A DNA stretch of 64,000 nt from NCBI RefSeq assembly GCF_009801115.1, contig NZ_VTOL01000016.1, forward strand, positions 1-64,000, read 5' to 3'. The notes beneath the pieces were generated by a model that ran no database searches, was not told the origin of the DNA, and saw only the letters and a list, made by a program, of their open reading frames with translations. The position numbers and the translations under genes were made by a program. The DNA is from Dyadobacter sp. 3J3 (GTDB taxonomy: Bacteria > Bacteroidota > Bacteroidia > Cytophagales > Spirosomataceae). The stretch's first letter is position 1. Each line of letters begins with the position of its first letter. Shown here one piece after another: positions 8,915 through 18,489 of this stretch.

Positions 8915-11560
8915 ATGTTAAAAATTACTTTGAGCCTGTTTTCCGCCTTTCTTATGTTTGCCTGGTACAACCCGCTGCATGAGAATTCCGAAAACCGGAC
9001 AACTCCACAAACGCGTATCGATTCATTACCAAATGCATCCAGCTGGCCCAGTGAGCTCGTGCTCACCAATTTTGCCGGACCAGATTTAACGCCAAGTCCC
9101 GCCTGTTTGGCGGTGGCTTCAACAGGCGAAGTTTTTGTAGGCGTCGACATGATCGGTTCCCTTGGAAAAGATCCGGGAAAAGGTAGTATTGTTAAACTGG
9201 TTGACAGTGACAATGACGGAAAAGTTGACAAACACACGATTTTCGCCATGGCCGATGACCCGCGCGGAATCATCGCAATGGGTGATAAAGTTTATGTCCT
9301 TCATACCGTTTTTTCCAAAGAAAATGGCCTGGCAACAGGAATGGATCTTGTTGTTTTTGAAGACAAAAATAAAGATGGCGTGGCGGACGGTCCGGCAAAA
9401 CCATTGATCGAACATATCAGCAATCCAAAATTCCTGCAAAGCCGTGGTACTGACCACGCTACCAACGGAATTCGTATGGGAATTGATGGCTGGATTTATA
9501 TCGCCGTTGGTGATTTTGGCTTTCATGACGCAATTGACCGTTCCGGTAAAAAAATGACGATGCTTGGTGGTGGAATTGTCCGCGTGCGCCCGGATGGTAC
9601 AGAAATGGAAATTTACACCCACGGTATGCGCAACATTTATGACGTTGCCATTGACCCATTCATGAATATTTTCACCCGCGACAACACCAATGATGGTGGT
9701 GGCTGGAATATTCGTTTCAGTAATCAGATACAGTCTGGTGAATATGGATATCCGGTTCTTTTCCAGCATCATACAGACGAAATCATTCCCGCACTTATCG
9801 ATCTTGGCGGTGGTTCGGGAACGGGTTCCTTATATATGGACGAAGATACCTGGCCTGCAAAATACAACCACGTGCCAATGATGGCCGACTGGGGAAGAAG
9901 CCAGGCTTATATCCATCGTGTTACCCCAGACGGCGCAACTTACACGCAGAAGGAAGAAGATTTTATAAAATTGTCACAAATAACGGATCTGGACGTGGAT
10001 GCTTCCGGTCGTCTTTATTTGGCTGCCTGGGATGGCGCCGGTTATTCGGGTAGTGCTTCCAAAGGGTTTGTTGTTCGTGCGGTACCTAAAAACTGGAAGT
10101 ACAAAGCATTTCCTGAGGTTAAGAAATTATCAATAAAAGAGTTGGTAACCATCCTGAAATCAGGAAGTGCAACGGCTCGTTTGGATGCTCAGCAGGAATT
10201 GATAACACGTCCTGCGAAACAAGCCACCGAAGCTACCTGGAAACTTGCCTCTGACAAAAGCTTGCCCCTTTATACCCGTGTTGCAGGAATGTATGCTTAC
10301 GAACAAATTGCAGGCGAAAGCGGTGTTACAAATCTGGTAAAACTTGCTGCTGAAAAAGATATCAAAGAATACGTTTTACGTGCTTTAACGGATCGTAAAG
10401 GAAATCTTAAAAATGTTCCGACCGAATTATTTCTTGCCGGAATGAAAGATGCTAACCCACGTGTTCAGCTTGCAGCTACTATCGGACTTGGTCGTTTGGG
10501 ACGTATTGAAGCTGCTGAGGCTTTGCTTGCGGTGAAAGTTCCGGCTTCTTTCGTTGCGCCAGCCAAAGATGTGGAAGGTCCTCATGCGACTCCCAATTCT
10601 CCGATTATTTTGCCCCACATTGCTGTTCGCTCGCTTGTAAAATTGAACGCTGTTGACGCAACTGTGAAAGCAATTGGAACAGAAAATTCAACCATTGCAC
10701 TTTGGGCACTGCGTTATATGCACGACCCAAAAGCGGTTGACGGACTTATTGCTGCTTACAAAAAATCAAGCGATCCGGAATTGAAAAAACAGATTCTGGT
10801 GACTTTGGCAAGACTTTACAAAAAAGAAGCTGATTATGATGGTTCATGGTGGTGGAGCACACGTCCGGATTCGCACGGACCATATTACAAAGCTGTTACC
10901 TGGGAATCTTCTCCTGAAATCAAAAATATTTTGACGGAACAATGGAATAAAGCAGACGCCGCAGGAAAACAGTTTTACGCCGATTTGAACGCCAGAAACC
11001 GTATGGAAATTACAGAATTTGGTGGTGAAGAAGTTGCAGTTGCCAAGGAGGAAGTAAAAATTGATTTTGACAAAATAAGAAATAAAAAAGGTCAGGTTGG
11101 CGAATCTTCGATTGAAGACGTGATGTTGGCGATGGCAAAAATTAACGGTGATCCTGCTTTGGGTAAAACCTTGTTTACCAGACAAGGTTGCGTTGCCTGC
11201 CACAGTCTGACAAAAGGTGAAACGATGAAAGGTCCTTTCATGGGACAAATCGGGTCAATAATGAACCGTGAACAAATTGCTGAATCCATCCTGAAACCAA
11301 ACGCTTCGATCTCACAGGGATTTGCTTCGGTGGTGATTGAGACGAAAGGTGGTAAAACTTATATGGGTTTCATCACGCAGGAATCTGCCGCAAAAGTTGT
11401 GATGCGTGATATCACGGGTCAACTTTATACTATCAAAGCTTCCGACATTGTTTCGCGCAAAGAACTGGAAGATTCCATGATGCCGACTGGACTTGCCAGC
11501 GCATTATCCTATGAAGAATTCGCTTCTCTGATTACTTTCCTTTCTCAGCAGAAAAAATAA
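8915..11560 (+). CDS. secreted beta-propeller / HEAT repeat / cytochrome c protein (putative membrane-bound dehydrogenase type)
   Basis: The 881-residue protein starts with a signal peptide (about 1-17). Residues 40-420 resemble the glucose/sorbosone dehydrogenase beta-propeller; they include an EF-hand-like DSDNDGKVD and the segment DHATNGIRMGIDGWIYIAVGD. Residues about 430-650 look like HEAT-type helical repeats. A single heme c site, CVACH with Cys759, follows, and DSMMPTG near the end can provide the axial Met. This order is typical of the large heme-binding dehydrogenase-like proteins of Bacteroidota and Planctomycetes. It probably oxidises a sugar or sugar derivative in the periplasm and passes electrons to its heme; the substrate and quinone cofactor are not provable here. 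The gene stands alone and ends at a clear terminator. Confidence 0.85.
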   Translation: MLKITLSLFSAFLMFAWYNPLHENSENRTTPQTRIDSLPNASSWPSELVLTNFAGPDLTPSPACLAVASTGEVFVGVDMIGSLGKDPGKGSIVKLVDSDNDGKVDKHTIFAMADDPRGIIAMGDKVYVLHTVFSKENGLATGMDLVVFEDKNKDGVADGPAKPLIEHISNPKFLQSRGTDHATNGIRMGIDGWIYIAVGDFGFHDAIDRSGKKMTMLGGGIVRVRPDGTEMEIYTHGMRNIYDVAIDPFMNIFTRDNTNDGGGWNIRFSNQIQSGEYGYPVLFQHHTDEIIPALIDLGGGSGTGSLYMDEDTWPAKYNHVPMMADWGRSQAYIHRVTPDGATYTQKEEDFIKLSQITDLDVDASGRLYLAAWDGAGYSGSASKGFVVRAVPKNWKYKAFPEVKKLSIKELVTILKSGSATARLDAQQELITRPAKQATEATWKLASDKSLPLYTRVAGMYAYEQIAGESGVTNLVKLAAEKDIKEYVLRALTDRKGNLKNVPTELFLAGMKDANPRVQLAATIGLGRLGRIEAAEALLAVKVPASFVAPAKDVEGPHATPNSPIILPHIAVRSLVKLNAVDATVKAIGTENSTIALWALRYMHDPKAVDGLIAAYKKSSDPELKKQILVTLARLYKKEADYDGSWWWSTRPDSHGPYYKAVTWESSPEIKNILTEQWNKADAAGKQFYADLNARNRMEITEFGGEEVAVAKEEVKIDFDKIRNKKGQVGESSIEDVMLAMAKINGDPALGKTLFTRQGCVACHSLTKGETMKGPFMGQIGSIMNREQIAESILKPNASISQGFASVVIETKGGKTYMGFITQESAAKVVMRDITGQLYTIKASDIVSRKELEDSMMPTGLASALSYEEFASLITFLSQQKK

Positions 11561-11583
11561 AAGATTCTAAAACTGAGTTTGAC

Positions 11584-11620
11584 AAAAAGCAGATTTTCAC
11601 GAATCTGCTTTTTGTTTTTT
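11584..11620 (+). terminator. rho-independent terminator
   Basis: A perfect 12-bp stem (11584-11595 with 11602-11613) with a 6-base loop is followed by a T-rich run, right after the propeller-cytochrome gene. Confidence 0.85.
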
Positions 11621-11710
11621 AGGTCGATGCAAAAACTGTCCGTCCGAATTCAATTTTTCGTAAAAACTTAGTAGCTTGAAGATCACTTCCCATTACTTAA
11701 CCGTCATTTT

Positions 11711-13603
11711 ATGAAAAATAAGATTACTTCATTATTAAGTTTTGTTTTAACATTTTCCATCTCTTCAACCTCACTTTTTGCCCAGGATGATGTTCTTAAA
11801 AAATTGCAGGAAATCGCGATTATAGAACAAAAAATCATGATGCCCATGCGTGATGGCGTAAGACTGGCTACCGATGTTTACCGGCCTAAAACGGACAAAA
11901 AAGTACCCATCATTTTCTCAAAAACGCCTTACAACTTCAACGCGTGGGGAGATGGTGAGTTGAAACCCCGCACCTATCAGGATGCGCTGGACGCTGTGAA
12001 GCGTGGATATGCCTATGTTGTACAAAACGAACGTGGAAAATTCTTTTCCGAAGGAAACTGGGAAATATTAGGGCCGCCAACAACAGACGGTTACGATGCA
12101 TTTTCCTGGATGACCGCCCAGCCATGGTCCAATGGAAAAATCGGTACGCTTGGATGTTCTTCAACGGCAGAATGGCAAATGGCGGTCGCCGCACTAGATC
12201 ATCCTTCCCACGCAGCTATGGTTCCGATGGGATTTGGCGCAGGGGTCGGAAAAGTAGGTCCGTTTATGGAGCAGGGAAACTGGTATCGCGGTGGTGCGCA
12301 GCAAATGCTTTTTACAACATGGCTATACGGTACGGAAACCGATAATATGGCTCGACCATTATTTCCTAAAACGGCAACAAGTGAAGATCTAACGCGGATT
12401 TCGCGTTTTTATGACTTGGCTCCTGAAATGCCAAAAGTGGATTGGGCACAAGGTCTGAAACATTTGCCGGTTCAGGATATTATCCAAAATGTGAACGGTC
12501 CGAAAGGTACTTACGAAAAAATGATTGTCAGAAAACCGAACGATCCGGAATGGTACAAGGGCGGATTATATCACGACAATATGCCTTTCGGTGTACCAAG
12601 CTATTGGTTTGTTTCCTGGTACGACGTATCGACAGGGCCGAATCTGGCTCTTTTTAACCATGTCAGAAAAAACGGAGTTGATCAGCCGGTGCGTGACGGA
12701 CAGTTTCTTGTCATTTCACCAACTTTGCATTGTGCTTACAAACGCGCGACAGAAAATACGGTTGTAGGTGAACGCAGTGTAGGTGACGCGCGACTGGATT
12801 ATGACGGATTGATCTACGGCTGGTTTGATTACTGGCTTAAAGGTGAAGACAACAATATACTCAAAAAAACGCCACGAGTTCAGTACTATACCATGGGTTC
12901 CAACAAATGGCAATATTCTGAAACCTGGCCGCCGGCAAATGTTGAGCCTACACCCTACTATTTTTCGAGTAAAGGAAGCGCTAACAGTTTGTATGGAGAT
13001 GGGAAACTAACAGCCAAACCGGCTGGAAAAGAAGACAAACCGGATGCATTTGCTTATGATCCGGCTTTCCCAGTCCCTTCTTATGGCGGAAATGTTTGCT
13101 GTACAGGAACTGCCATTCAGGGAGGTTCGTGGGATCAGCATCAGATGGAAACACGCCAGGATATTCTGGTTTACACTACTGAACCTTTCAAAGACGGAGT
13201 GGAATTAACCGGTTCAATTGAAACAACTCTTTTCGTTTCTTCTGATGCTAAAGATACGGACTTTACAGTCAAACTGATCGATGTATATCCGGATGGCCGC
13301 GCTTTCAATCTGGACGAGACTATTCTGCGTGCCCGTTATCGTGAAGGGTTTGACAAAGAAGTGATGATGGAAAACGGGAAAGTTTACAAGCTGACTTTAA
13401 GTCCAATGTCAACCAGCAATTTCTTTGAACCGGGACATAGCGTGCGGGTCGAAATTTCAAGCAGTAATTTCCCTCGTTTTGACAGAAATATGAATACAGG
13501 CGGAAATAATTTTGATGAAACAAAAGGTATCGTAGCCCACAACAAAATTTTACACAACGCCCAATATCAATCCAAATTGGTACTACCGATAGTTCGAAAA
13601 TAA
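11711..13603 (+). CDS. CocE/NonD family hydrolase (X-Pro dipeptidyl-peptidase S15 type)
   Basis: The 630-residue protein has a signal peptide ending at LFAQ (about residue 25). MPMRDGVRLATDVYRP at about 44-59 is the standard opening of the CocE/NonD alpha/beta hydrolases. LGCSST at 147-152 holds the likely nucleophile Ser150, although the family usually has Tyr and Gly after it. The C-terminal jelly-roll domain (about 430-630) includes FVSSDAKDTDFTVKLIDVYPDGRA, also typical. Members hydrolyse acyl esters, amides or N-terminal X-Pro dipeptides; which applies is unknown. It is exported, probably to the periplasm, and monocistronic. Confidence 0.88.
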   Translation: MKNKITSLLSFVLTFSISSTSLFAQDDVLKKLQEIAIIEQKIMMPMRDGVRLATDVYRPKTDKKVPIIFSKTPYNFNAWGDGELKPRTYQDALDAVKRGYAYVVQNERGKFFSEGNWEILGPPTTDGYDAFSWMTAQPWSNGKIGTLGCSSTAEWQMAVAALDHPSHAAMVPMGFGAGVGKVGPFMEQGNWYRGGAQQMLFTTWLYGTETDNMARPLFPKTATSEDLTRISRFYDLAPEMPKVDWAQGLKHLPVQDIIQNVNGPKGTYEKMIVRKPNDPEWYKGGLYHDNMPFGVPSYWFVSWYDVSTGPNLALFNHVRKNGVDQPVRDGQFLVISPTLHCAYKRATENTVVGERSVGDARLDYDGLIYGWFDYWLKGEDNNILKKTPRVQYYTMGSNKWQYSETWPPANVEPTPYYFSSKGSANSLYGDGKLTAKPAGKEDKPDAFAYDPAFPVPSYGGNVCCTGTAIQGGSWDQHQMETRQDILVYTTEPFKDGVELTGSIETTLFVSSDAKDTDFTVKLIDVYPDGRAFNLDETILRARYREGFDKEVMMENGKVYKLTLSPMSTSNFFEPGHSVRVEISSSNFPRFDRNMNTGGNNFDETKGIVAHNKILHNAQYQSKLVLPIVRK

Positions 13604-13608
13604 ATTGT

Positions 13609-13700
13609 TTAAACGCAGGGTTTGGCGAGTTTGACGCTGAGTTATATGAGTTTTTTTCTCTGTGTAACTCAGCGTAAAACTCTTTCAACGCTGCGTTTAA
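13609..13700. repeat. long imperfect palindrome, copy 1 of 3
   Basis: Ends TTAAACGCAG and CTGCGTTTAA are exact inverted repeats. Inside, GAGTTTGACGCTGAGTTA pairs with TAACTCAGCGTAAAACTC with one mismatch around a T-rich loop. The same layout recurs at 14369-14470 and 14521-14623. It lies between converging genes and could end transcription of both. Confidence 0.85.
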
Positions 13701-13710
13701 CCTGTTTAAT

Positions 13711-14277
13711 TTATGGCTTTTTCATGTAGTCAATGGGTGGGCCTACCCTTTCAAAGCCGTGAGATTTGCGGAAACTGTCTTGTTCCTGATCCGACATATT
13801 TGCCATCTTACCTTCACTCACAGCCTTAAAAAACATTTCCATTTTGCCCGCAGGCTGAAATGACATCAATAATTTCGCCTCACCTTCGCTGGTTTTACTA
13901 AATGCATGAGGGATACCCCTTGGGCCAAAAACACTATCTCCTGTCTTTGCCGTAAAGGTTTCATCTCCTACCCTGATCAAAAATTCACCTGATAAGACAT
14001 ACCACCACTCATCCTGATTATCATGACGATGAAGTGCAGGCCCGCCCTTTTTCACACGGGTTGATTCAAATATGTACAAATCACCGTTCGTATCTTCTGA
14101 TGATACTTTCGTAAAAAAAGTATCACCTTCAAGTAAGCTAATACTTTTTTCAAACCTGTCTTTCCCGATATCCACCTTGATCCCCTTTTTTAATCTGTCA
14201 GCCGCAAAAGCTTGCCGACTAAACATTACACCCGGAATCGCTCCAATTGATAATTTGAGAAATGTTTTTCTTTTCAT
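13711..14277 (-). CDS. exported cupin-domain protein
   Basis: A cupin of about 188 residues. I use the ATG at 14277, which gives a clean N-terminal MKRKTFLKLSIGAIPG signal segment; an upstream in-frame start at 14307 would add ten unlikely residues. The cupin core shows PALHRHDNQDEWWYVLSGE and later GIPHAF, giving the His-rich metal site of the family. Cupins of this size may bind a metal and a small ligand or act as dioxygenases or isomerases; the function cannot be assigned. The stop lies 11 bases from palindrome copy 1, and copies 2 and 3 lie upstream of the start. Confidence 0.8.
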   Translation of the reverse strand: MKRKTFLKLSIGAIPGVMFSRQAFAADRLKKGIKVDIGKDRFEKSISLLEGDTFFTKVSSEDTNGDLYIFESTRVKKGGPALHRHDNQDEWWYVLSGEFLIRVGDETFTAKTGDSVFGPRGIPHAFSKTSEGEAKLLMSFQPAGKMEMFFKAVSEGKMANMSDQEQDSFRKSHGFERVGPPIDYMKKP

Positions 14278-14368
14278 AACAGAGACTTTATGATCACAAC
14301 TCCACATAAAAGAAATTTATCAATTAATTATTTATCAAGCAATTAATAGTAAAAAACCGTTATCCAAC

Positions 14369-14470
14369 GGTTAAATTCAAACGCAGTGTTACCGGGAGTT
14401 TGACGCGAGGTTAAAAGTGTTTTTTCTCTATTTAACTCCGCGTGAAACTCCGATTACGCTGCGTTTAACC
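14369..14470. repeat. long imperfect palindrome, copy 2 of 3
   Basis: Begins GGTTAAATTCAAACGCAG and ends CTGCGTTTAACC. The inner arms, GGGAGTTTGACGCGAGGTTA and TAACTCCGCGTGAAACTCC, are diverged relative to copy 1 but remain mutually complementary over most positions, which suggests the hairpin is maintained. Confidence 0.85.
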
Positions 14471-14520
14471 TTTATATTTCTCTGTTGGGACGATAATTAA
14501 TTGTAAAAACTGTATCAAAC

Positions 14521-14623
14521 GGTTAAATTCAAACGCAGTGTTAACGGGAGTTAGATGCGGAGTTAAAGGAGTTTTTTTCTCTGTGTAACTCAGCGTAAAA
14601 CTCTTTTAACTCTGCGTTTAACC
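14521..14623. repeat. long imperfect palindrome, copy 3 of 3
   Basis: Same family as the copies at 13609 and 14369, with ends GGTTAAATTCAAACGCAG and CTGCGTTTAACC. It sits nine bases from the stop of the HtrA-like gene and may serve as its terminator. Confidence 0.85.
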
Positions 14624-14632
14624 CTTTAACCT

Positions 14633-15589
14633 TCATTTTTTTTCGCTAGGAACAATCATAAAATTTAACAACTCCGTGTGTCGTATTACTGAAATATCTA
14701 CCATCGACAGCACTTCACGGTGAGTCAGTTCTTTGAAAAGTTCGTTGCTGCTGCTTACTGGTTTGTTATTAAAGGAAACAATGATATCCCCTTCCAGTAA
14801 TTGTGAGCGGGATGCAGGAGAATTGGCTTCAATATGCGTAACGAAAATTCCTTTATGATTCGAAAGTTTGTAATGCTGCCGGATTTTTTCATTGATCTGT
14901 ACATCCTGCAATTGTAAACCCAGATAAGCTTTGAAAACTTTTCCATCCTTAATCAGTTGTCTGGCGATTTCCTTGGCGGTATTTATGTCAACCGAAAAGC
15001 TCAATCCCTGTGCTCCCTGAATTACAGCGGTATTTACACCAACAACTTCCCCATCAGTATTAATCATAGGCCCGCCAGAATTTCCCGGATTTAATGCAGC
15101 ATCGGATTGAATTACATTGTCAACATATCTTCCTGACTGCGTTTGCAATGATCTTCCAAGCGCACTTACCACCCCGGTCGTTACGGTATGCTGGTATCCG
15201 AAAGGATTTCCGATTGCTATCACAAACTGCCCGATCTGCAATTGACTGGCATCACCAAGTTTGGCAACTGAATAGCCTTGCGCGTAAATTTTCAGAATGG
15301 CAATATCAGTATCCGGATCTTTTCCTATTAGTTCCGCTTCAATTTCATTATTGTTGAGCAAACTTACCATGATCTTCTCAGCACCATCCACAACGTGGCA
15401 ATTGGTGAAGATTAAACCGTCTGAGGAAAAAATAAAACCTGAACCTGAGCCCGCAGGACGAAGTTTTCCTTTCTCCGTTTTAAAAACATCTATTTTTACG
15501 ACTGCGTTTTTTGTTTTTTCCACAGCCTCAATGATCATACTCGAAAATGCGTCCATGTCGGTAAATTTTTGTACAAACCTGAACATCAA
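14633..15589 (-). CDS. HtrA/Deg-like serine protease with one PDZ domain
   Basis: The 318-residue protein has a trypsin-like domain with the full catalytic triad: His65 in FTNCHVVDG, Asp95 in DPDTDIAIL and Ser171 in NPGNSGGP. One PDZ domain follows at about 220-310 (KGIFVTHIEANSPASRSQLLEGDIIVSF). It lacks an obvious signal peptide or membrane anchor: the N-terminus MMFRFVQKFTDMDAFSSM is not hydrophobic. It may therefore act in the cytosol, unlike the usual periplasmic DegP. It is also shorter than DegP, which has two PDZ domains. ATG codons at 15589, 15586 and 15556 are possible starts. Confidence 0.88.
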   Translation of the reverse strand: MMFRFVQKFTDMDAFSSMIIEAVEKTKNAVVKIDVFKTEKGKLRPAGSGSGFIFSSDGLIFTNCHVVDGAEKIMVSLLNNNEIEAELIGKDPDTDIAILKIYAQGYSVAKLGDASQLQIGQFVIAIGNPFGYQHTVTTGVVSALGRSLQTQSGRYVDNVIQSDAALNPGNSGGPMINTDGEVVGVNTAVIQGAQGLSFSVDINTAKEIARQLIKDGKVFKAYLGLQLQDVQINEKIRQHYKLSNHKGIFVTHIEANSPASRSQLLEGDIIVSFNNKPVSSSNELFKELTHREVLSMVDISVIRHTELLNFMIVPSEKK

Positions 15590-15722
15590 AAATTTATCCA
15601 GAACTTTTTTTACGCCAATGTGTCCATTCTGGCCTTTTTAGTATGCCAAAAAGCCATATCGAAACTTTTCGAACAATGAGTTTAAGGTTGTTGAAAACAA
15701 TTAAATACAGGCTATATAAATG

Positions 15723-15762
15723 AATAAGTCCTTCAATAGCCGTAGCTTTTGAAGGACTTATT
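15723..15762. terminator. bidirectional hairpin, probable terminator
   Basis: A perfect 14-bp stem (15723-15736 with 15749-15762) and a 12-base loop. It lies downstream of the leftward hypothetical gene ending at 15803. T runs beside it are weak on both strands. Confidence 0.6.
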
Positions 15763-15802
15763 TCAGTTCCGTCGATGAAATGAATTTGTCTTTTCGAAAA
15801 AA

Positions 15803-16192
15803 TCAAGCTGTCATTAAAAGTCGTCTGTTGATATCAGTAAGTCTTATTCCTTTTAAAGTTTTTAATCTCTCTTCGATTTTGATACCGTTGCTAAAAATAT
15901 ATCCCGGACCGAAAAACTGCTTAAATTCTTTGATTGCCATATCAAGTTGTTTCTTTGAAACTCCACTATAAACTAACTGCATCAGCTGCGCTTTTTCAGG
16001 AGTCAGGCTTTGTAGCTTCCAGTATTTAGGATGTTCCAAACCAATTGGTGACCTGAAATATTTATCGTGTTTTTCTTTAATTAAAAATTCAAAGTCAATA
16101 TTGATCTGTTTGCTGTTGTTAGCTACATTGCCTTTGACAACAATTTTGGCTTCTCTGTCTACGGCCAGGATAAATATTTTTTCGTGTATCAT
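15803..16192 (-). CDS. hypothetical protein, 129 residues
   Basis: I do not recognise this protein. It is soluble, without signal peptide or membrane segment. Residues 1-60 look like beta strands (KIFILAVDREAKIVVKGNVAN, then a FEFLIKEKHD segment), and 70-129 look helical and basic (SKKQLDMAIKEFKQFFGPGYIF, then RLKTLKGIRLTDINRRLL). The ATG start and downstream hairpin support a real gene. It stands alone, next to 540 bases without a gene on its upstream side. Confidence 0.6.
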   Translation of the reverse strand: MIHEKIFILAVDREAKIVVKGNVANNSKQINIDFEFLIKEKHDKYFRSPIGLEHPKYWKLQSLTPEKAQLMQLVYSGVSKKQLDMAIKEFKQFFGPGYIFSNGIKIEERLKTLKGIRLTDINRRLLMTA

Positions 16193-16729
16193 GATTACTT
16201 ATATTTTGTAGTTACCGGCAGCTTAATTGATTAAGAACCAGCTTAGTTATGTTAAATTTATACGGTTGTATTTATATAACTAACATTGTGCCAGAAAGTA
16301 ACACTTTTTTCAGGAAATTTATTTTATACTATGAATAAGAATAGAAATGCAATTAAATCTTCATTAATTGACCAAAACGATTTAGAATTATTGGAAAATT
16401 TGTGATTTGAGGCAATTAAATTGAGGTGTTAGTCAGGTTTGAGGAAGCGAATTCGTCATATTTAAACACTAAATTAGTGAAATACAAATACTTTGACTCA
16501 GGTAATGGTTTAATCTAGAGATTGCATATACCAAAATTGGGTGGTTCAAGAATTCCGAAGTGTGAATTTATAAATCCTTACACCTAGGGACAAGAGATAG
16601 ATAGATTCAGGAAGTTAAAGATGGCTCTAAAAACAGGTATGAATGTTTAATTTTTTCTGATCATCGAGAATAAGGATTATTTATTTTGTCAGAACATCTT
16701 ACAAAGCAAATTTCAGGTTGTACTGCGTG
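16193..16729. other. AT-rich intergenic region
   Basis: No convincing gene in 537 bases. The only item is a tiny reading frame at 16331-16405 (24 residues, MNKNRNAIKSSLIDQNDLEL and four more), which may be the remnant of a lost gene. No strong hairpin was seen. Confidence 0.5.
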
Positions 16730-17206
16730 TTAATCTTCACCAATTTCCATATGCATATTGATTAATTGTTTGCTGAATCCAACTTTTTCATAAGCTCTCA
16801 GCGCTGGTAAATTGCCTTCATAAACATCCAGTCTTAATTCCGAAATTTTCTGTGAAATAGCCCATTTTTTTAATCCTTCGATTATTTTGCTGTTAACTCC
16901 TCTGCCGCGGTACGCCGGATCAACATACATAAATCCTAGGTAAGCATGCGCTGGATATTTCAAAAAATGCCGTGCTTTCTCGATGCGTGCATAACCAGAG
17001 CCCACGACTTCTCCATCAATTTCTGCCACCAGAATTTCAATGTGAGAGGCCCGGATCATTTCTTCAATGTCGTAATAATGCACCGGATCTGGTTTTATTA
17101 ACTTGTCATAAGCGCGTTCAGCATGAATGACGCCTTGCTCGAAGCGATGTAATGCTGGCAGGTCGGAGGCTGTGGCAGGACGGATTTTTATTTCACTCAT
17201 AAACAT
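16730..17206 (-). CDS. GNAT family N-acetyltransferase
   Basis: The 158-residue protein matches the GNAT fold: IRPATASDLPAL at the start, GSGYARIEKARH in the middle, then the acetyl-CoA pyrophosphate loop in YVDPAYRGRGVNSKIIEGL (about 95-113), and LDVYEGNLPALRAYEKVGF near the end. It transfers an acetyl group from acetyl-CoA to an unknown amine. The ATG at 17200 (MSEIKIRP) is an equally good start, two codons inside. It is monocistronic or loosely linked to the methyltransferase 96 bases upstream. Confidence 0.9.
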   Translation of the reverse strand: MFMSEIKIRPATASDLPALHRFEQGVIHAERAYDKLIKPDPVHYYDIEEMIRASHIEILVAEIDGEVVGSGYARIEKARHFLKYPAHAYLGFMYVDPAYRGRGVNSKIIEGLKKWAISQKISELRLDVYEGNLPALRAYEKVGFSKQLINMHMEIGED

Positions 17207-17302
17207 TAATATTTCAAATCAATTTTAGTTTCGGATCATTCGGCCTGAAACTTCACATTGGTTTTAATCTAATATGGACTATGACAATATATCGACAATA
17301 GC

Positions 17303-18142
17303 TTATTTCTCAAAAATCAGAATATCCTGAAAGAATACGCCGGGAATTTCTTTCCAGTTTCCCGGATAATAATTTACCAGTTTTAAACCTGATTTTTCCT
17401 GAAGAATACGAAGTCCTTCTTTGGTGATAGCAATAGCGTCCTCAGGATGTTTGGCTGTTTTTAAAGTAAACCAGTTTTCCGAATTGTAAGCCGACAAATC
17501 GAAAATCCAGCCGTTTTGCGTCGTAAAATGAAATCTTCCTGGCTGATCGCTTCGTTTATTAAGAGAGTTCTCATATTCCTCATCCAGCAGAAAAAAAGTG
17601 ATCATGGCTTTTGCCCCTTTTTTCAGAACTCTATGAATTTCAGTAAAATAAAAAATAGCATCCGTTTCACTCATATGAGTCCAAACGGAAAGTGCCGTTA
17701 CCAGATCCTGCGATTCATCCCGGATCGGCCAGGATTTTAAGATTATGGACTGGTCACTGGCGTATGTCGGATTGGCTACGTCCAGATGAATAAATTTATA
17801 ATTATCTGATTTATAATGCTCTTTACAAAAATCAACATCTTCTGTCATGATATCAATTCCGGTATATTCGCCATTGTCCGATACAAAAGGCTCAGAAGAA
17901 ATCCCAAGCAAACCCGTTCCGCAGCCAATATCCAGAATTTTATTTCCCGATTTCTGTTTCAGATTTTGATAAATAATCGTTTGAAAAATACCAATCACAT
18001 GTGCCCATTCCGCATAAGATAATTTCCCGCCTCTTCTGTTCTTAAAATCAGGGATCAACCTTATATTTTTTGTCCTTCTGATATGCGCTCTGTCTGTTTC
18101 ACGAAAAAGTTTGTCTATCCAGGGGAATAACTTGGTGATCAT
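17303..18142 (-). CDS. class I SAM-dependent methyltransferase
   Basis: The 279-residue protein has the SAM-binding motif I, ILDIGCGTGLLG, at about 69-80. An acidic motif II region (GEYTGIDIMTEDVD) and LVTALSVWTHMSETDAIFYFTEIHRVLKKGAKAMITFF complete a Methyltransf_11/25-type core. The N-terminal 60 residues are basic. The methyl acceptor cannot be told from the sequence, and no neighbouring pathway genes help. Confidence 0.85.
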   Translation of the reverse strand: MITKLFPWIDKLFRETDRAHIRRTKNIRLIPDFKNRRGGKLSYAEWAHVIGIFQTIIYQNLKQKSGNKILDIGCGTGLLGISSEPFVSDNGEYTGIDIMTEDVDFCKEHYKSDNYKFIHLDVANPTYASDQSIILKSWPIRDESQDLVTALSVWTHMSETDAIFYFTEIHRVLKKGAKAMITFFLLDEEYENSLNKRSDQPGRFHFTTQNGWIFDLSAYNSENWFTLKTAKHPEDAIAITKEGLRILQEKSGLKLVNYYPGNWKEIPGVFFQDILIFEK

Positions 18143-18489
18143 ATTTTCATGTTTTTTTTGAATGGAAGTGACTGGTTTGGATTATTTAAATTACTTGTTA
18201 CATAAAACTGTAAGTCATAATGTAAAGTAACCGACGGTCATATTACAAATTAATATTTACTAATCGGAAAATTTAATGCGATTCGAATAGGAATTTAGAC
18301 AAAAGCGGAAGCTTTTACTTTTTTACTTTGGAGGAAACAAAGTCGGAAGATGGATTTGAGACTTCAACCTAGATTTCAACTGTTTGCAAGGTTGTAGAAA
18401 TATTATCAATGTGCCGTAGGGAGGTCAGCAAAAAGTAATATACCAACTATATTTAAAACTAATTACCCATCACATAATCGATTAGTACT
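18143..18489. other. intergenic region between divergent genes
   Basis: About 350 AT-rich bases. No ORF or clear hairpin. It marks the left edge of the AT-rich accessory patch. Confidence 0.45.

Noticed and set aside
15594..15806. 70-residue leftward ORF after the hypothetical gene
   Set aside because: It contains the terminator hairpin at 15723-15762 and overlaps the end of the upstream gene, so it is not credible as a protein.
16331..16405. 24-residue mini ORF in a long intergenic region
   Set aside because: Too short and without a ribosome binding site or conserved feature; recorded only as a possible gene remnant.
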